A stretch of 64,000 nucleotides of DNA from Ulota crispa (lineage: Eukaryota > Streptophyta > Bryopsida > Orthotrichales > Orthotrichaceae): assembly GCA_963920765.1 (NCBI GenBank), contig OY987246.1:17170868-17234867 (forward strand). Direction: 5' to 3'. Shown one piece after another: positions 41,322-52,323 of the stretch; the stretch's first letter is position 1, and every line of letters starts with the position of its first letter. Both the position numbers and the translations under genes were made by a program. The notes beneath the pieces were generated by a model that worked only from the letters and a program-made list of their open reading frames with translations, was not told the DNA's origin and did no database searches.

Positions 41322-43628
41322 GAGTCGCGCAAGAGTTCTCGAACTCTGACCATGGACGCCTTGCTCGGCATGGCGAGCAGGACGTTAACGCTGCGCCGAT
41401 CCTTGCCACACGACGTCAAGAGAACGACCTCGCGGTCCGGCAAGCAAGCAGGGCTGGTGCAAACGGGCTGGCCCCAGCCAAAGTCCACAGTATGAAACGG
41501 CAAGCGCATCCACGTCGTTACCAAAAGTGTCGCCACAAGCGCGGGGCGGGCACGTGTCACTTCGAAGAAATCCAAAGCAGAGCGCATGTAGTCGTCCGTG
41601 ATCATGGCGATGGCGTCCTTGACGAGCTTCACCGCGAACGAGATCGGCCCTGCCAACTCGCCCGCGGTCGCGATGGCGGTGGTGAGCACGACCCCGTTCC
41701 CGAAGAAGTGCTCCGGCAGCGGCGGGCTGAATTTGCTGCGTCCGTCCACGGCGAACAGCAAGCGCGACTTCTGCTCCGGCGGCATGTCCAGTGCTTCCGT
41801 TCGCGCTCGCCACGTCAGCGCCGTGAGCGCCTCGAACGTCGACACCTTGGTCACGGCGGCGGCCCCGTCGTCGTCCTCGAGGAGGATCCTCTTCTTCAGC
41901 GTCTCGATCTCGTCCGGGGTGAGTACGATGCTCTCATACAGTAACGTCTCCCCGTCCATGAGCAAGTTTCGCTCCGGTGACAGGTCCTCGATTTCGTCGA
42001 ACTCGTGGTGCGGGAACTCGATCCGGGGTGGGTCTCGTGATTGTAGAACGGTTCGGTCCAAGTACGGCGCGTTGGTGATGTCCACGCCGCGCGCGAGCTC
42101 GCCCCACGCGAGTAGAAACGAGTTCGCGGCCACTCCGTCCATCATGCAGTGGTTGTTGTGCAAGCCGAGTACAAAACCCCCGCACTTGAATGTCGTCACC
42201 TGCATTGAAACCATCACAGACTGCGTCTCAGATTTTGCTCTCGAGTCGCTAAGAGCATCTCCTGCAACCCGCTAAATGAGCCCGTAATGGCTTCTTTGTT
42301 TCAAGTCTCCAAGAACACTGTACAGTGTGCAGGCGTAGGGCCTCTCACAGCAAATTCCAGCATTGTACTAGATCCCTTCAAGGCCTGAAGCCCACAAGTT
42401 TGATTTCCAACTTTCACGCTAGAGTGCAAGGGACCTCACGCCGTGTTATAGGAGAATTTTTTGCCTTCCCTCGCTACTTCCACTTCCTGTCCCTCGAAAC
42501 CTCGTTTCCAGGGGGTGGGCTTCTCCAAGCGGGTGGCAGGAGATGCTCTAACCACACATTCACAATCACTCCGAGAATCTCTCCAAAAACCCAAGTGCAT
42601 ATTCTCGTTCTAGGTTTCACACTCTTGACCTCAATAAGGTCAAACATCTGAAATCGAACACTCTTCCTCAGAAGTGCAGCAAACTACAGTGAACCCAGAA
42701 ATGCGAAACCTACGTGACTGAACCTCAGAAACATCTCCCTTAGCCACAAGGCCATGCAACAAATGTGCAACCAGCAATAGTCAGTTTACCAAAGTGCCAT
42801 TACGAGACATAAAGTGCACTCGAAATGCGAAACATACGTGACTGAACCTCAGAAACGTCTCGCTTAGCCACAAGGCCATGCAGCAAATGTGCAGCCAGCA
42901 ACAGTCAGTTTACTAAAGTGCCATTACGAGACATAAAGTAGCCAGGTTAGAACTGTCCACACCCAAACTTCTAAAACGCCATACTTGCTCAAGCAAGATG
43001 CAACCAGCAATAGTCAGTTTAATAAAGTGCCATTATTAGATATAAATTAGCAAGGCAAGAACTGTCCATACCCAAATTTCCAAGTGCTACACATCCCCAT
43101 TCAGCATGCAACGCTTTCATTACAGAATGCATCGAACCCTGAAACCTAAATCCAAGCGCCATCGCCATCGCCAGACACTCATACCTGGACAATAGTTGGC
43201 GGCATTTCGAGGATGTTTTTGGCGTTGGGGACGTCGTAAACGAGCTGCCGCATGAAAGGCGCAGGGCTGGAGAGTTCTCCGAGCTCGGCGATGCAGTTGT
43301 CCGCCGTGGCTGATACAAACAACACCCCCTGGCTCTCGCACTCCACCTGCAGCTTGCCGTCCTGGCTGATGCCCAACCTGCCCGCCATGGGGTAGAACCG
43401 CACCAGCAACTTGCTCAGCGCGTCCTTGAGCACCGCCACCGCGTCGTCGTGCTTCTTGTGCTCCTGGGCGTTGAAGAAGTACACAGTGCGCATGCACACA
43501 GCAATGTTCTGGTCCAAGTTGGTCAGGAAGTAGATGTGCTTCGGCGTCTCCTCCGCCGGGAACACCAGTGTCGGCTCCGTCAACTTCATCTCCAGTTTCT
43601 CCAGCGGCATCTCATCTCCTCCCGGCAT
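41282..43628 (-). CDS. BAHD acyltransferase, omega-hydroxy fatty acid / fatty alcohol feruloyl transferase-like
   Basis: Exons on the minus strand: 43628-43185 and 42199-41282, one GT-AG intron, 453 aa. The acyl-transfer motif HCMMD (165-169) and the structural DFGWG (387-391) are intact. Segments LDQNIAVCMRTVYFF, VYDVPNAKNILEMPP, FKCGGFVLGLHNNHC, LLFAVDGRSKF, FFGNGVVLT, YMRSALDFFEVTRARP and RRSVNVLLAMP match the HHT/ASFT/FHT group, which moves feruloyl or caffeoyl groups from CoA to omega-hydroxy fatty acids or fatty alcohols for suberin and cutin; the exact substrate is inference. Cytosolic, no signal peptide. The ATG at 43628 is used; two residues upstream would need GTG. The last 12 codons (VGSDCAPRPKSH) and the stop fall within a transposon terminus (41001-41321). 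Exons are markedly GC-rich. The intron holds a Harbinger-like element and tandem repeats. Confidence 0.93.
42253..42548. mobile_element. Harbinger-like MITE, 296 bp, in BAHD intron, TSD TAA
   Basis: GAGCATCTCCTGCAACCCGC... and its complement ...GGCAGGAGATGCTC between TAA (42250-42252) and TAA (42549-42551). Confidence 0.82.
42700..43085. repeat. Tandem repeats in BAHD intron (two 124-bp units plus a partial third)
   Basis: ATGCGAAAC(C/A)TACGTGACTG starts units at 42701 and 42825; the AACCAGCAATAGTCAGTTTA block returns a third time at about 43003. Confidence 0.85.
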
Positions 43629-43639
43629 TGTCACAAACT

Positions 43640-43790
43640 AAGCTTCGTCTCTCTCTCAGTCTCTGTCTGTCTCTCTGTCTGTGTCTGTCTCTCTCTCGCT
43701 CGATCCTCTGTTGCTACTCTTACGATTCAAGCGTCTCTGTCTCTCTCTCTAGCTCAATCCTCTGTTGCTACTCTTACGATTCAAGCCTTT
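43640..43790. promoter_or_regulatory. CT-rich 5' region of the BAHD gene with a 54-bp duplication
   Basis: Just upstream of the start codon. A block with CTCAATCCTCTGTTGCTACT and TTACGATTCAAGC occurs twice (about 43700-43735 and 43754-43789) amid (CT)n; GA-rich on the gene strand, as in many plant 5' UTRs. Confidence 0.6.
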
Positions 43791-44239
43791 TCTGGTGCTG
43801 TTGTTTTACATTGCATTGATCAACTACCAGCTACTGACATTTCGTCTTTGTCAGGGGTTCAGCTACTCGAGCTCCATGCAGACTAATGCTTACAATTTTT
43901 GCTTGTAATGTTGCTCGTGATGTGCAGCTGAGGGTGTGGTTGTGTGAAAGTGAAGTGATGACTGATGAGGAGAGTGAGGTAGTTGGTGAAGCGAGGGGCC
44001 GTGTTGGTAAATGAGCTGTGCAGGAAGCTTGATGCGCCATGAATGCGGGATGCAGAGGCAGCAGAGGCAGCTCAATCTGTATTGATTGCGTTGGGGTGCA
44101 TTTTCCATGGCCGCTGTACTGCCCTGACTTCGGACGGTTTGCAATCCTTGCTGTCATGGGACACCCGTATTTCAACATGTGGCCATGTTTTGCAAAGTCT
44201 TCTGCACTAAATATTGCATGTAGGTTACATTGACAATTA
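43791..44239. other. Upstream of BAHD gene, no gene assigned
   Basis: A 144-codon frame on the minus strand (43831-44265) has no recognisable domain and runs into the MITE at 44240. Most likely promoter DNA. Confidence 0.35.
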
Positions 44240-45051
44240 AGGTAGGTATACCCATACCCAAGCATTTAAGGGTGGCTTCACACTATGACCGGCCAAGTTG
44301 AGAGGCTATCATATTGAGTGGCCAAACTTTGCTGAGAGGTCAAGGAAATTTGCTAAAAATAGACAATATTTGTTGAAATTGACAGCAATAAATGTTGAAA
44401 TTGATGGTCTCTTGCTCATAGTTTGGGTCTCCATTTTTGTTGAATCCAAATTTTCCTTTGAGAGTTTGTCAATCTTGGATGATAAAGTGTTGCCATGTAG
44501 GCAAATGGGGGATGACAGCCTTTGGAGTTTGGCCTCTAGTGTGAAGGCTTGAGCAGCCGGACTCTTGGTTTTGTGCAATCTGATTGGTGTAGACCAATGG
44601 CCTCTCAACCTTTGGCCATAGTGCAAAGCCACCCTAAGGGTTTGGGTTGGGGTACCTTGAGGTCTAGGAGAAAATAGGAAAAAAATCTATAGGGGTTAGT
44701 CATTCAACAAGTTATCATGGAATGCCATTTTTGTGGAAAAAAATATCGTGAAATATTTTATATCAAAGGGCAAAGTTAGTGCTCATAGGATCCCAAAAGC
44801 AATTGTAGACAAGTAGTGAATTTGCTTGAGTGTGTTCTTATGATTGAAGATGTTCTTGCTGTAACGTTCACTTCATGGACCATGGACCTAATCCCAACAC
44901 TCCCAAATCAACTTAGCAAATGACTTGTGGCAAGACTTGCTTGTGCAAGTTGCGTTCACAACACCTCTTTTGGTTCACACCATGTGTGTGATGAACACCT
45001 CAAACATAATTTGGAAAATTGGGAGCCGCTCGGGAATAGGTAGGGTTACCT
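44240..45051. mobile_element. TA-inserting MITE, family E, split by a Harbinger-like insertion
   Basis: AGGTAGGTATACCCATACCC... and ...GGTAGGGTTACCT between TA (44238-44239) and TA (45052-45053). Removing 44270-44637 restores the uninterrupted family E sequence seen at 59419. Confidence 0.75.
44270..44634. mobile_element. Harbinger-like MITE, family F, 365 bp, TSD TAA
   Basis: GGGTGGCTTCACACTATGACC-type terminus and complement ...GCAAAGCCACCC; TAA at 44267-44269 and 44635-44637. Inserted in the family E element. Confidence 0.85.
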
Positions 45052-45338
45052 TAGGTTGCCTTACCTTGGGAAGTAACTTCATGACTCATTACTTGGCCAC
45101 TTGGAGGTGCATGCAAATCTTTAAAAATTTGGATTTCACATGATTTGTAACTTGGACGTTGCTAGTTTACTTTTTTGTAGCTTTTTTGTTGTTGTCAAGC
45201 CCTTTAAAATTTGTTAATTGTAGTAATTAATGATGAAATTTATCGTAGCAGTAGTTTATATTTATATAGTGTAAAATGTAAAAAAATTAGTGTGGGGCAA
45301 CCTAAACGCAATATTCAATGTACTAATTTATTTTTTTT

Positions 45339-45651
45339 GGGAAAATTTGATGATTACCCTTGAAGTTTATGATATTTGTACAAATGTTTCTAGTTTTTCA
45401 GAAATTGCGCAAGTACACTTGGACCATAATTTTCAAGCGTTTGTTTTGTTGTGCATGTCATTTTTTCTCTCTCTTCATACGCACACTACTTCTTTCTTAT
45501 ATTTTTGTGCGCACAAAAGAAGAAGAACGTGGTGTACATAACAAAACTAACACTTGAAGATTATGCTCCAAAGATATTTATGCAATTTCTGAAAAACTAA
45601 GGACGTTTATACAAATATTGCAAACTACAAGGATACCCATAAAATTTTCCC
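45339..45651. mobile_element. Mutator-like MITE, 313 bp
   Basis: GGGAAAATTTGATGATTACCC...ATACCCATAAAATTTTCCC. Flanked by eight T residues on each side, so the TSD is not informative. Confidence 0.7.
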
Positions 45652-46012
45652 TTTTTTTTCCATAGCTACCAAAAAAAACATGAACATCACAAAATTTGCA
45701 AGTCTCACCTTTAGAGATCCCAGTTTTGTTGGGTCAAAAGCACAAAAAGGAGTACTAATCATGAACACGTCTACAAAATATCAGCCGGAGTTGAATTGAA
45801 AGCTTGTTTAAGCAACAGGTTGATCCAAACAAGTCCCCCTCCTAAGCGCCAAAATTTTCAAAAAATGTTGCAAAACGTAGCGAACCAAGACCTAAATTTT
45901 AAGTCCAGTGTGAATTGCCAAGTCCCAACCTATGGCTCTCAACCAATCAAATTTTGGGATTTCAATATGGGCCATGGAAACTGGGACTTAATGTCAACCA
46001 CCTCTAAGTTAA

Positions 46013-46947
46013 CCCTTTAGTGCCCGGTTGACCACTTTTGGGTTGATTTTGGTACTCCGTGGTTTTTGTCATCCTTGTTCTATTTAGTTTGCAAAAACAC
46101 AGAACGTAACGGAGTTGGGGGTTTAGTTTGTGCTCCTACTGGAATAAACTTCAAAGCAAGGCATAAAGAAACATGGTAGCTATGTGTGTTTTACATATGA
46201 AGCTAGGAATCTCATACGGGTGTAACAAACGAAATACTAATTTAGTGCAACCACAACGTGGCCCCAAAGCCCACATATTGCACCCAAAGTATCCAATGCT
46301 AACTCTCTAGCAATTGTGCAGAAGATGCATGCTTTATTTACAAGTTCTATGTATAGCAAATTTTAGCTACAACATTATGTATTCTATGATTCCTTAGGCT
46401 ATGAAGGTTTGCGATGCTAAATATGGGACCTTGTACCTCAAATGACACCCAATGTAGATGATATTAACCAATTGGATTTTGTGGAAACATGTTCCATGCA
46501 TGTTGTATTCAACCGTACATGTGTGGCCATGTTCGTATTCTTCCAATGCTCAATTTCACAAATCATGTCGTGAAATGCACAGATTGACTTGAATTTTGAA
46601 TTTTTTTTTGGGAATGCAGTAACCTAAAATGGGGCAATAGCCTCTACAAATCCCACCACTATCAAAAGTTTCAATTGCACGATTGACACTAACTAGTTAG
46701 AATGTCTCACGTTTTTGTACAACAAGTTTTTTTGGATCATCAAGCTTCTTTCAATCCTCATGTGGAATTGTTCCAATAAATCAAACTTTTTTTTATATTC
46801 ATGTTGCCAAAGTTTATAGCTTTGATATGTCTGGTCCGATCTGATTTTAAAATTACAGATTTTGTCCTTAAATGTATTTTGTAGACAGTATAGTGAAAAT
46901 ATAGTGAAAATTTGAGGTGCCCCCAATGGTTGACGGGCACTAAAGGA
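46013..46947. mobile_element. piggyBac-like element, subfamily Q2, 935 bp
   Basis: TTAA (46009-46012), CCCTTTAGTGCCCG...CGGGCACTAAAGGA, TTAA (46948-46951). Confidence 0.75.
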
Positions 46948-47258
46948 TTAAACAACAACATCGCCTTCCCAAAGAGCATTGTTCACATATGTGGCTAAGG
47001 GCATCGTTGTTCTAAGGCACAAAATTAAGGTCAGCAAGTAAGGAATTCCTGCGTCTTTTCTTGTCAAATTAATGTCAAGTGCCCAATTGTAAATTGATTT
47101 GGCCCTATCCTGACACAATTTCACGTTCCTCTTTTGAAGAAATTTTTTCCCTCTCATATGAATTTTGCTTGTGAAAGCCATTGTCGCATTTGAGCATTTG
47201 CTACAAACTTGCTATAGGGGGAGCCCCAAGGCATTGGAAAACAAGTAAAATTACAATA

Positions 47259-47596
47259 TAGTGGTGCTTGGTTAGCATCAACACTTTGGGCTTGTAGAAA
47301 GTATTGACCTTATCCAAGCATTGATCATAAACAAACCCTCTATTTGTGTTACTTTCCCTAATTTTAGGGGTTGCATCTTTGGAGGTGTTTTCCCATCCAT
47401 GTGTTTGGGACACTAACCAAACGCCTTTCTAACTAATGAGTCAAAATGGGAATTGATGAAAAGAAAAAGTTGACCATATGCAAGCACTTGACCTTAACCA
47501 AGCTCATAATACATGCTATTGAGCAAAAGGGGAGTGGGGTTGTGATCTTATCCAATTGTTGCTCTTACAAAGGTTGACGCTAACCAAGCACCACTG
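47259..47596. mobile_element. Tc1/mariner-like MITE, 338 bp, TA TSD
   Basis: Same family and same length as 3302-3639; first base C to T. TA at 47257-47258 and 47597-47598. Confidence 0.8.
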
Positions 47597-47793
47597 TACA
47601 AGAACATTGTTTTGAGAGGGCCTTATTGTGATTTCACATTGCCATGGTACCATTCGAGCCCCAAAAGTACCTTCAACACCCAAAAATTTGACAAGCAAAA
47701 GTGCCATTAATGTCTCATCAACTATCTAAATATATACCTTTTTTTAATGTGACAAATAATGTGAACAACATAGTTTTGAATCGGAATTTTTAA

Positions 47794-48719
47794 CCCCTAA
47801 AGGACCATGGCCTTTATTTTGTCAAAAGACACTCAAAACTGCCACCTCTATGGCAAAGAGTAAAAAAGTTTGAAAATCAATATTTTTGCATGTTTGACCG
47901 TAGGATCTTGTACTATACTACTATAAGAATGTGTTATACAAAACTCAAGAACTTTGACCTTATAGGTTGGAAGATATTTGCATTTAACAAGTAAAAAACA
48001 GCTTTTTTTGCACCTTGCAAGACTAGATTATTTAACTTTGAACTTTTTTAACTTAAATTTTTTGCACCACAGAGTTTGGAATTCTATTTTTTCATGGTGG
48101 GAAGTTGAGTTGGTAATCTTGGGAAAAACAAAAAAACAAAAAATAATTAATTTTCATTTTAAAAAAAAAAACATTAGGCAGAAGAAGGTGTGAGATTGGA
48201 AAAAAACTTAAATTGCTAATAACCTTGCAATGGAATTGAAATGCAATGATCCCAATGGTGAGATTGTTCTAGAAAGCAAACTTCACCCTCTCCAACAATT
48301 TTTTTTGAAAAAATATTAAAATTGCATTCAAAAATAAAGTTTATAAGTTATTTTTTCAAGAAGATGCTTGAGTTGCCCAAAAAACAAGATTGGCCATAAC
48401 TTTCTCATAACTAGTCCAAATGGAATGAATCAAAGCTTCAGATGTAGACAAAGATATAATCTATAAGAAAAAAAAATTAAATTTTTTTGTCAGGTTTTTA
48501 TAAGAATTTTTTTTGCTGCCCGAAGTCCTGAAATTTGTGCTTATTTGGGCATAACTTTTGCTCCATGGCATCAATTGGAATAAAAATTAGATGCCCACGC
48601 ATAGTTTTGAATTCCCCATCTTCAATAAAAGTTTCAAGAAGTCATGCAAAGTAGTTTAGCCATAGGTACATGCCCAAAATCCCATTTGTCCATTGAACAA
48701 ATAGTTGGTCGTTTAGGGG
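47794..48719 (-). mobile_element. piggyBac-like element, subfamily P, 926 bp
   Basis: TTAA (47790-47793), CCCCTAAAGGACCATGGCC...TGGTCGTTTAGGGG, TTAA (48720-48723). Confidence 0.85.
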
Positions 48720-49139
48720 TTAAACCTTATTTACCAGTGTTTATAAGCACTTGAGCCAATTATTAGTATTATATTTGGGATCACTGCAGGAGGGTACCTC
48801 CAAAGCATTGAGTGAGTTTCCTGGGAGAGAGCCCTCTTCGGTAATTGTGAACCAGTAATTCCAACCGGGGATTAATCCATAAGTGACCACAGTAGCTAGT
48901 AAACACTGCTAAACGTGCTAATCATTCAAATTTAACTCTGTGATGTTGTGTTTTTTTCTGCTAAAACTTTTTTATAAAATTTTACTAAAAAGATCGTAAG
49001 AGCCTTGGTAAATTTTGGCCACATTTGTGAACAGCTCCATAGACATGGTTGTGGATCATCTGGTAACGTTACTATTAATATTGATTTTTGTGAGGTCAGT
49101 GCTTCGTGATCATTTGTTGTAACTTGTAAGGCATCCTCA

Positions 49140-49631
49140 GTCCACCCCGGCATAAAGGACGCTCTATCAATCCTGATCTATTAGTAACAGGTAGTTAATC
49201 ACACAAAATTTATTTGGTATGAAGGGTATGAAAATTTCCATTCTAAAAACGTAATAATATTTTGGTTTGGACATTGCATGATTTAGATATATCACATCAA
49301 ATATTAGTTAACTTTCAAAAATTTAAAGGCCTCTCCAAATCAAGCCTAAATAAGGAAAATTTAGTAAAGTGGAGAGCAAATGTACCAACCCCTTTACTAA
49401 AATTTCCTTATTTAGGCTTGATTTGAAGAGGCCTCTAAATTTTTGGAAGTTAGCTAATATTTGATGTGATATATCTAAATCATGCAATGTCCAAACCAAA
49501 TTTTTTTGCACTTTCAGAATGGAAATTTTCATGCTCTTCAAATCATATAATTTTTGTGCAATTAACTATATGCTATTAATAAATCAAGATTGATATAGCG
49601 GCCTTCATGCTGGGGTGGACTGAGGATGCTC
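49140..49631. mobile_element. Harbinger-like MITE with long inner hairpin, 492 bp, TSD TAA
   Basis: GGCATCCTCAGTCCACCCC... and ...GGGGTGGACTGAGGATGCTC between TAA (49137-49139) and TAA (49632-49634). Inner arms (about 49240-49385 and 49390-49555) are near-complete inverted copies. Confidence 0.8.
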
Positions 49632-49634
49632 TAA

Positions 49635-50032
49635 CCTGTACAATCTTCAAATCCTCCTATTTTTTTCCTATTTTTATTCATTTATTTAGACACAATTGAA
49701 AATGCTTCATTACAAAGGTAAAATGTAATTTTCTAGTCAAAAATAGCCTAGAGAACACACATAGAATACAAGACAAAAGGGGAAATGCTATATTGTAAGC
49801 AGGGATTTGTGAGCCATGAGCCACGAGCTTAGATTTTTTGTCAAAATACTCAATTTCACTTATAATCGTATACATAGGACCTTATAATTGTGCATTTTAA
49901 ACTTTTATCTTTTGAAAAAATTATTTTTTTGATAGTTTTTCCATTGATTTTGAGCTCAAATTTGATTCTTGCTCACCAAATCTTGGCTCACCGCTCACAT
50001 GCTCACTATTTTACGCTCCCAAAATAGTGTCG
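49635..50032. other. Intergenic, nothing recognised
   Basis: AT-rich DNA between two transposons; no repeat or gene seen. Confidence 0.4.
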
Positions 50033-50036
50033 TTCA

Positions 50037-50962
50037 TCCCTAAAGCCCCAGGGCCTTTATTTTGTCAAAAGGCACTCAAAACTACCATATATATTGCAAA
50101 GAGTAAAAAAGTTTGAAAATTGGTCTTCTTGCATATCTAACCATAGGATCTTGTACTAGACTAGTATAGAAATTTGGAAAAAAATCCAAAAACTTTAACC
50201 CCACATATTGCATCATATTTGCATTTAAAGTGTAGAAAACAAACTTTTTTGCATCTTGCATGATTAGATTATTTGACTTTGAATTTTTTTAACTTAAAAC
50301 TTTTACACCTCAAAATTTTGAGGTTTATTTTTTTGTAGTGGAAAATTGAGTTGAGAATTTTTGGAAAAAAATTAGAACAAAAAATACTTGGTTTTTATTC
50401 TTAAAAACAATTTAGGTAGAACAGGGTATGAGATTGAACAAAAACTTGAATTGTTAATAACCTTAAAATGGAATTGAAATGCAATAATCCCAATGGTGAG
50501 ATTGTTCTAGAAAAAAAACTTTCACCCTTTTTGACAATTTTTTTGAAAAAAAAGTTAAACTTGCATTCAAAAATGAAGTTCATGTGTTTTTTTTTCAAGA
50601 AGATGCTTGAATTGCCCAAAAACCAATCAAGATTGGCCATAACTTTCTCATAACTAGTCCAGATGGAATGAATCAAAGCTTTAAATGTAGAAAAATCTAT
50701 AACTCATGAGAAGAAAAATCCAAAAAAAAATCAAGTTTTTGTTAAAAAAATTTGCTGCCCAATTAATCTCCATAAATTTTTGCTTATCTATGCATAACTT
50801 TTGCTTTTGGGCATAGATTGGAATAAAAATTGTATTCCCCAAAAGCTGATGTGTCTTTGCAATCTTCAAAAAAGTTTCAAAAAATCAAGTCAAAAATTGA
50901 GGCCGTAAGTACCTACCCAAAATCCTATTTGTTCCCCCAAGGAGACAACATGGCTTTAGGGG
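50037..50962 (-). mobile_element. piggyBac-like element, subfamily P, 926 bp
   Basis: TTCA (50033-50036), TCCCTAAAGCCCCAGGGCC...GGCTTTAGGGG, TTAA (50963-50966). Same length as 47794-48719 and colinear throughout. Confidence 0.75.
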
Positions 50963-51263
50963 TTAAACATATTTGTGGAGTTGGTAAATGGGTTGTGGTA
51001 TAATTGACATTTGCTACTTACAAGAAGTTTTAATTTGGGATCTCAAATAGCTCACTATAATAGTAGTGATTTATATTCCAACTTCTTTGTTAATCTCAAA
51101 TGCAGTGAAGGTGTGAATCCATTCCAAATACAAGAAAAAATCTTGTGTTGTATTGACTACAAAGGGTCTTTCAAACATTTAGGATTTAGTGTAATGTAGC
51201 AAAAGTGTAGTATTTTATATGTAGTATGAGAAGATTGGTTGACCATAGTTGCCCATTAACTTA

Positions 51264-51778
51264 GAGCATCTGCAATGCACCTACCAAGCAGGCCAGCTGG
51301 TATATTATATGTGGTTTTTTAATAGACAATAAATTTTAGCATACTTTTTTTAGGATTTGAAGGGATTTGAAAATATCATTATAAAAATGCAATGAAATTT
51401 GGATTTGGATATTAACTAATTTAGATACATCTCATCAAATGTTAACTAGCTTCAAAAAAAATTAGAGAGCTCTCCAAATCAAGCCTAAAAAGAGAAAGTC
51501 AACCAAGGAGATAGTGTTGGGACGTCATTATATCATTCCATTGGTTGAATTTCTCCTTTTTAGACTTAATTTGAAAAGCCCCTAAATTTTTTGGAAGCTA
51601 ACTAACATTTGATAAGGTATATCTAAATTAGTCAGTGTCCAAATCCAAATTTTATTACAATTTCACAATAGTATTTTAATGCCCTTCAAATCCTTAAAAA
51701 ACTATATTATATTTACTATCTATTAAAAAACCACATATGATATACCAGGCATGTTTACCCGTTGCATTGAGGATGCCC
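51264..51778. mobile_element. Harbinger-like MITE with long inner hairpin, 515 bp, TSD TTA
   Basis: GAGCATCTGCAATGC...GCATTGAGGATGCCC between TTA (51261-51263) and TTA (51779-51781). Inner arms (about 51300-51485 and 51550-51735) are inverted copies. Confidence 0.75.
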
Positions 51779-51874
51779 TTACTTATAGAAAAGGATCAAT
51801 TCAATGCAAGGGCTTTTAGTACTAACCATTAAATGATTAATTGATAGGACTCAGTAATAGTGGAATAGCTATTA

Positions 51875-52323
51875 CTCCCTCTGTTCCTCTAAAAATGTCC
51901 AAAGCAGTAATATTTCTTGTAAGGTAGGTACACCCAATGGCGTGGGTGTACCTACCTTACCACTAAAAGCTCCCTTTTGCTAGTTTCAAATGCTAAGAAG
52001 GCCTTTGTTTCAATGGTCTCATGGGGTAGGTTAAGCAACTAGAGAGCATTCCTCTCCTAAGAAGTTTGACTTTGCCCATATGAGATACCATTTTTGTTAC
52101 TAATCTTTAAACTATCAATAATGAGGAGTTGACAACATGCATAAATATGATATTTTTTGCATGGAATTTAGGTGCCCAAATAACATCAAAGTTGAAGATT
52201 TTGCATACTTTTGATAAATGGTATATTGATTCTAAAATGCATATGTCACTAGCACAGAGGCTAAAATTACAGTTAATCCTTTGCAAGGAAGCTTTCTGGA
52301 CGTTTTTAGAAGGACCGAGGGAG
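51875..52323. mobile_element. Stowaway-like MITE, 449 bp, TA TSD
   Basis: CTCCCTCTGTTCCTCTAAAA... and ...TTTTTAGAAGGACCGAGGGAG between TA (51873-51874) and TA (52324-52325). Hosts the 36-bp mini-element. Confidence 0.85.
51922..51957. mobile_element. 36-bp mini-MITE, TA TSD, nested in a Stowaway-like element
   Basis: Two 14-nt arms (AGGTAGGTACACCC and its complement) around AATGGCGT, between TA (51920-51921) and TA (51958-51959). Identical to the left end of the 219-bp foldback element at 6920 save one base. Confidence 0.75.

Noticed and set aside
41385-42275. Long ORFs in other frames across BAHD exon 2 (up to 225 codons)
   Set aside because: Shadows of a GC-rich exon; they lack any family motif, while the minus frame has HCMMD and DFGWG.
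43449-44265. ORFs rich in Cys/Leu/Ser near the BAHD 5' end
   Set aside because: They translate CT-rich leader and promoter sequence and run into a MITE.
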